Assembly (NCBI RefSeq): GCF_003217515.1
Contig: NZ_QJSX01000009.1
Location: forward strand, 1 to 64,000
Direction of reading: 5' to 3'
DNA from: Deinococcus yavapaiensis KR-236
GTDB taxonomy: Bacteria > Deinococcota > Deinococci > Deinococcales > Deinococcaceae
DNA: 64,000 nucleotides
Shown here: piece by piece, positions 61,005 to 64,000 of the stretch
Numbering within the stretch: position 1 is the first letter of the stretch
How the letters are laid out: each line of letters begins with the position of its first letter
Notes under the pieces: model-generated
Told to the model about the DNA's origin: nothing
Seen by the model: only the letters and a program-made list of their open reading frames with translations
Database searches by the model: none
Translations under genes and position numbers: made by a program

Positions 61005-64000
61005 ATGTTCTCAACGTCGCCTTGGCAGTTGGTGTACCACTTGTGCGGCCTCACAGTCTTAGGATCTACGCCGCAACAACCTCTTGGAGCTGTCCCCGCG
61101 CCGGTACGCGCGGCATTGCTGCACAGCGCCCTTCAACTCGACTCCAGCGTCCTTGAAGCGGAATTCGTTCGCACGCCTTTGCTGTTCGGGGCGGGCGAGC
61201 ACGTCGGCGTTCGGGCGTGGCGTTTCACAGGGGCACGCCCGGGAACGCTGCGTGACCGTCAACGTCGCGCTTCCACACGTACGTACGCATCGCTCGACGA
61301 CTTCATTCGAGCCCACGACCTGACCCGGCCGACGAGCGGCTCGGACGAGCACTTCGCGGAACGCATCTTCTTGGAGGAAGCGTTCGTGCCTGCCTTTGGC
61401 CTGCACGGCCTGAGCCTCCTCACGCCACAAGAACGCTTCACGGACTCCCTCGGCAAGGCGCGCCGCATCGACTTCGCATTGCACGGAGACGTGAAGTACG
61501 CCATCGAGATCGAAGGCGCGGCGTACCACGCCCGAGACCGCGTCACACCGGAGGTCTTCGAGGACGAGAAGAGCCGACAGCGAGACTTGGGCGCGCACGG
61601 CTACCGCTACGTGCCGTTCACGGTCAACGACATCCGCTCGGGACGCGCGGAAGCCGTTCTGAACGAGCTTGCCATGATGGACGCGACCCTCGGCCGAGTG
61701 TGGCGCGCGCACGACCAAGGGCTCTCGGAAGGGCCGAGCGACGCGAAGATCACGTCTTTACTCGAAGGAGTGCCGCAGGCGTTCGCGCGGACGCAGACAG
61801 CCTTGCTGGCCTTGCTCGCCGAGACCACGGATCGCGGCGACGCTGAACTTCACGTTGTGGATGCACAGGCCGCCTCCCCCGTCATCGGCTTGGCCTTGCT
61901 CGACCTTGTCGCTTGCGCCGAGCGGATCTTCGCGTTGTACGGCCAGCAGGTGCGGCTGCCTCGCATTCACCTCACCGTGCATCGCCCCGCGGACGAGGCG
62001 TTGTACCGCAGCGTCCTCGAAGCGTTCCTGGGCGAGTCGCTGCAACCGAACGCGGCGACGCCCGACGCTTGGAGCACGCCGTTCAACGTGACGTTCTCCA
62101 ACGACCCTCTGGACGTTGATGCGGCCGACGTCGTGCTGGCTCCGAAGCCGTTTCCATCGCGGCGCCCGGTTCTCTTGCCGCACGACCTCGACGCTCGGTC
62201 CCACGCGCTGCTCGCCCAAGTGGGGCGCACGCCGCCACTGCAAGCGCAGCCGGTGAGTCCGCAGCGTGACGTGCTCGACTTCTTCGCTCGTCGCTTCTTC
62301 GGCGTGCCGGAACTCAAGCCCGAGCAGTTCAAGCTCGTCGCGCGGGCATTGCGTCAAACGTCCGGGCTGGGCTTGCTGCCGACAGGGTTCGGGAAGTCGC
62401 TCGTCTTCCAGTTGTTCGCGCTGCTGATTCCTCGTACGTCCCTCGTCATCAGCCCGCTCAAGGCGTTGATTCGCGATCAAATTCACGGACTCCACCGTCA
62501 AGGTCTCGTTTGTGCCGAGTCGATCAGCTCGACCGACTCGAAAGCCGCGAAGGAAGCCAAACTCGACGGGTTCCGCACGCACGCGTACCGCTTGCTGTAC
62601 GTCGCGCCCGAACGCTTGCAGATCAAAGGCTTTTACGAGGAGTTGCGCGCATCCATGAGCAACACGCCGGTCGGCGCGCTCGTCGTGGATGAAGCGCACT
62701 GCGTGTCCGAGTGGGGCCATGACTTCCGCCCGGCGTACTTGCAGATCGGCCGTTTGCGGACGTTGCTGCGCGAAGCGTCTGGTCGGGACGTGCCGATCAT
62801 CGCCCTCACCGCGACGGCGTCCGCGCCGGTCCGTGCGGACGTGCTGCGAGTGCTCGGCCTCGACGAGGGTGACGTCGAGCAGTTGGCGAGCAGCGACCGA
62901 CCCACCATCAGCCTCTCGGTACACGCGTTGAACGACAGCCCGTACCGTTCGAAAGCAGACTTGCTCGCTCACGTGGTGCATGACGTCGTGCCGAAGGCGC
63001 TGCGCATGAAGTACGAGGACATCGTGCCGCTCCGGGCGAGCGAGCGTTACGAGCACGCGGGCGTGGTGTTCGCGGTGTACGCCAACCCGCACGGCAAGTC
63101 GAGCGTCTTCGAGGGCGTGCACGCGATCGCCAAGAGCGTGCGCGAACGCTTGCTGCACGATCCGGCCATGGTGAACGTGCACGCCAGCTCATCGCCGTCG
63201 TACTGCCCGGAGTGCAACTCAACGATGTTCGTCTCCGCGTCCCCCAAAGAAATCCGCGCGGCTGGGCACGCGTTCAAGTACGGTTCGCGTTGCCTGGAGT
63301 GCGACAGTGTCTTTCAACGCGCCGTGTACGACGACGAGTGGGAAGAGAAAGTGCTCGCCACGCAAGACGACTTCGGCGACAGCCGCTTTCCGTTGCTCGT
63401 CGCCACGAAGGGCTACGGCATGGGCATCGACAAGCGCAACATCCGCTTCATCGTGCACCACGCCCTTTCGTCCGGCCTCGAAGGCTACTACCAGGAAGCC
63501 GGGCGCGCGGGGCGTGACGGCGCGCACGCGCACGCCGCGCTGATCTACGCGCCACCCACGGAAAGCTGCTGGTCGCAGCACCTCTCCAAGGACGGGCGGC
63601 CACCGTGCGTCACGGACGAGCGGAACTTCAAGTTCCACAAGTGCCCGTTCGGGCTCGAAAGCTTGTGCGATTACGGACGGCAAGCGCGTTTCGTGCAGGA
63701 AAGCTACCCGGGCGTCGAGCACGCCGTCGAGCAAGTCGAGAAGACCTTGGAGCGCGTGGTGAGCGGTCAAGCGATCGAGACGGACGACGACGAGGACCTC
63801 AAGCACACGCAGCTCAGCTTGTACCGCCTGCAGCAACTCGGCGTGCTGCGCGGGTACGCGCTGCAGTACACCAGCTTGCGGCGCGTACGATTCCACATCG
63901 ACCTCAACCCCGCCTGGACTGTCGACAGCGTGCGAACGGAGCTGGAAGACTTGCTGCGGCAAAGCGGCACGCCCGACCCCGCCAAGGTGATGGCGCCGGT
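61005..64000 (+). CDS. RecQ-family helicase fused to a DUF559-like nuclease domain (3' partial)
   Basis: The frame is open for 998 codons to the right edge with no stop. Residues ~150-205 hold a DUF559/Vsr-type nuclease core (ARRIDFALHGDVKYAIEIEG, with Asp156, Glu168 and Glu170, then GYRYVPFTVNDI). RecQ helicase motifs follow: motif 0 FFGVPELKPEQFKLVARAL, Walker A LPTGFGKS (Lys464), motif Ia VISPLKALIRDQI, DEAH box at 562-565 with SEWGHDFRPAYL, motif III LTATAS, and motifs V/VI ATKGYGMGID and QEAGRAGRDG (~830-839). Two Cys pairs, CPEC (734-737) and CLEC (763-766), form a zinc finger inserted between motifs IV and V. RecQ normally has about 600 residues and no nuclease. Start: ATG at 61005; it is the only suitable one. 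Confidence 0.85.
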   Translation, partial: MFSTSPWQLVYHLCGLTVLGSTPQQPLGAVPAPVRAALLHSALQLDSSVLEAEFVRTPLLFGAGEHVGVRAWRFTGARPGTLRDRQRRASTRTYASLDDFIRAHDLTRPTSGSDEHFAERIFLEEAFVPAFGLHGLSLLTPQERFTDSLGKARRIDFALHGDVKYAIEIEGAAYHARDRVTPEVFEDEKSRQRDLGAHGYRYVPFTVNDIRSGRAEAVLNELAMMDATLGRVWRAHDQGLSEGPSDAKITSLLEGVPQAFARTQTALLALLAETTDRGDAELHVVDAQAASPVIGLALLDLVACAERIFALYGQQVRLPRIHLTVHRPADEALYRSVLEAFLGESLQPNAATPDAWSTPFNVTFSNDPLDVDAADVVLAPKPFPSRRPVLLPHDLDARSHALLAQVGRTPPLQAQPVSPQRDVLDFFARRFFGVPELKPEQFKLVARALRQTSGLGLLPTGFGKSLVFQLFALLIPRTSLVISPLKALIRDQIHGLHRQGLVCAESISSTDSKAAKEAKLDGFRTHAYRLLYVAPERLQIKGFYEELRASMSNTPVGALVVDEAHCVSEWGHDFRPAYLQIGRLRTLLREASGRDVPIIALTATASAPVRADVLRVLGLDEGDVEQLASSDRPTISLSVHALNDSPYRSKADLLAHVVHDVVPKALRMKYEDIVPLRASERYEHAGVVFAVYANPHGKSSVFEGVHAIAKSVRERLLHDPAMVNVHASSSPSYCPECNSTMFVSASPKEIRAAGHAFKYGSRCLECDSVFQRAVYDDEWEEKVLATQDDFGDSRFPLLVATKGYGMGIDKRNIRFIVHHALSSGLEGYYQEAGRAGRDGAHAHAALIYAPPTESCWSQHLSKDGRPPCVTDERNFKFHKCPFGLESLCDYGRQARFVQESYPGVEHAVEQVEKTLERVVSGQAIETDDDEDLKHTQLSLYRLQQLGVLRGYALQYTSLRRVRFHIDLNPAWTVDSVRTELEDLLRQSGTPDPAKVMAP

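Overview
The window is high-GC bacterial chromosome (or megaplasmid) that reads as a Deinococcus-type organism. GTG and TTG starts, 4-base start/stop overlaps and tightly packed operons are common. There are outer-membrane-type proteins (fimbrial usher, lipoprotein), and many genes look most like Deinococcus family members (DUF6766, VF530, DUF1801, DUF421). No rRNA and no intact, unambiguous tRNA is present. The genus assignment is inference from protein style, not from a marker gene.

Layout. 0-8.3 kb holds surface proteins: a delta-60-repeat protein cut by the left edge, an Ig-like/kelch lipoprotein, a decayed relative of both, and a chaperone-usher pair. 8.3-10.4 kb is a scarred accessory patch with two excisionase-like HTH genes, a 3' tRNA-Ala fragment that looks like an attachment site, and a truncated TPR gene. 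10.8-14.8 kb has an alpha/beta hydrolase, a broken DUF1801 gene, an S51 peptidase and an erythromycin-esterase-like enzyme. 14.9-20.5 kb is a tripartite tricarboxylate transporter (tctABC) divergent from a CitA/CitB-type two-component system. 20.5-32.7 kb holds metabolic oxidoreductases, an MFS exporter, an extracytosolic flavin operon (apbE, DUF2271, PepSY, then an OmpR-type response regulator and its kinase), an enolase-superfamily epimerase with a P-loop protein, and a diguanylate cyclase. 32.8-35.5 kb is a SAM-I riboswitch followed by metNIQ. 35.5-41 kb has DUF6766, an acidic protein, DUF421 with a zinc ribbon, an SDR and a TPR exoprotein.

41.4-51.5 kb is the most coherent block. A TetR-type regulator lies divergent from one ~9 kb operon: a Rieske protein, a PQQ alcohol dehydrogenase with the lanthanide-type Asp pair, a MxaJ/XoxJ-like binding protein, an ABC-2 transporter, a second binding protein and a complete SsuABC-like importer with two permeases. 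It looks like a rare-earth-dependent periplasmic alcohol oxidation system that uses a Rieske protein where a cytochrome c is usual.

51.5-59.4 kb is bracketed by two direct copies of a dispersed repeat. It contains a ParA with a non-ParB partner, VF530, and an arsenic operon (arsC, aquaglyceroporin, decayed GNAT acetyltransferase, arsR, Cys-rich peptide, DUF6428, MFS). It ends in an integrase scrap and a tRNA-Ser-like sequence. 59.6-64 kb looks defensive: a PD-(D/E)XK-type protein lies divergent from a very large RecQ-family helicase with an N-terminal DUF559-like nuclease domain and an internal zinc-finger insertion. The helicase gene runs off the right edge.
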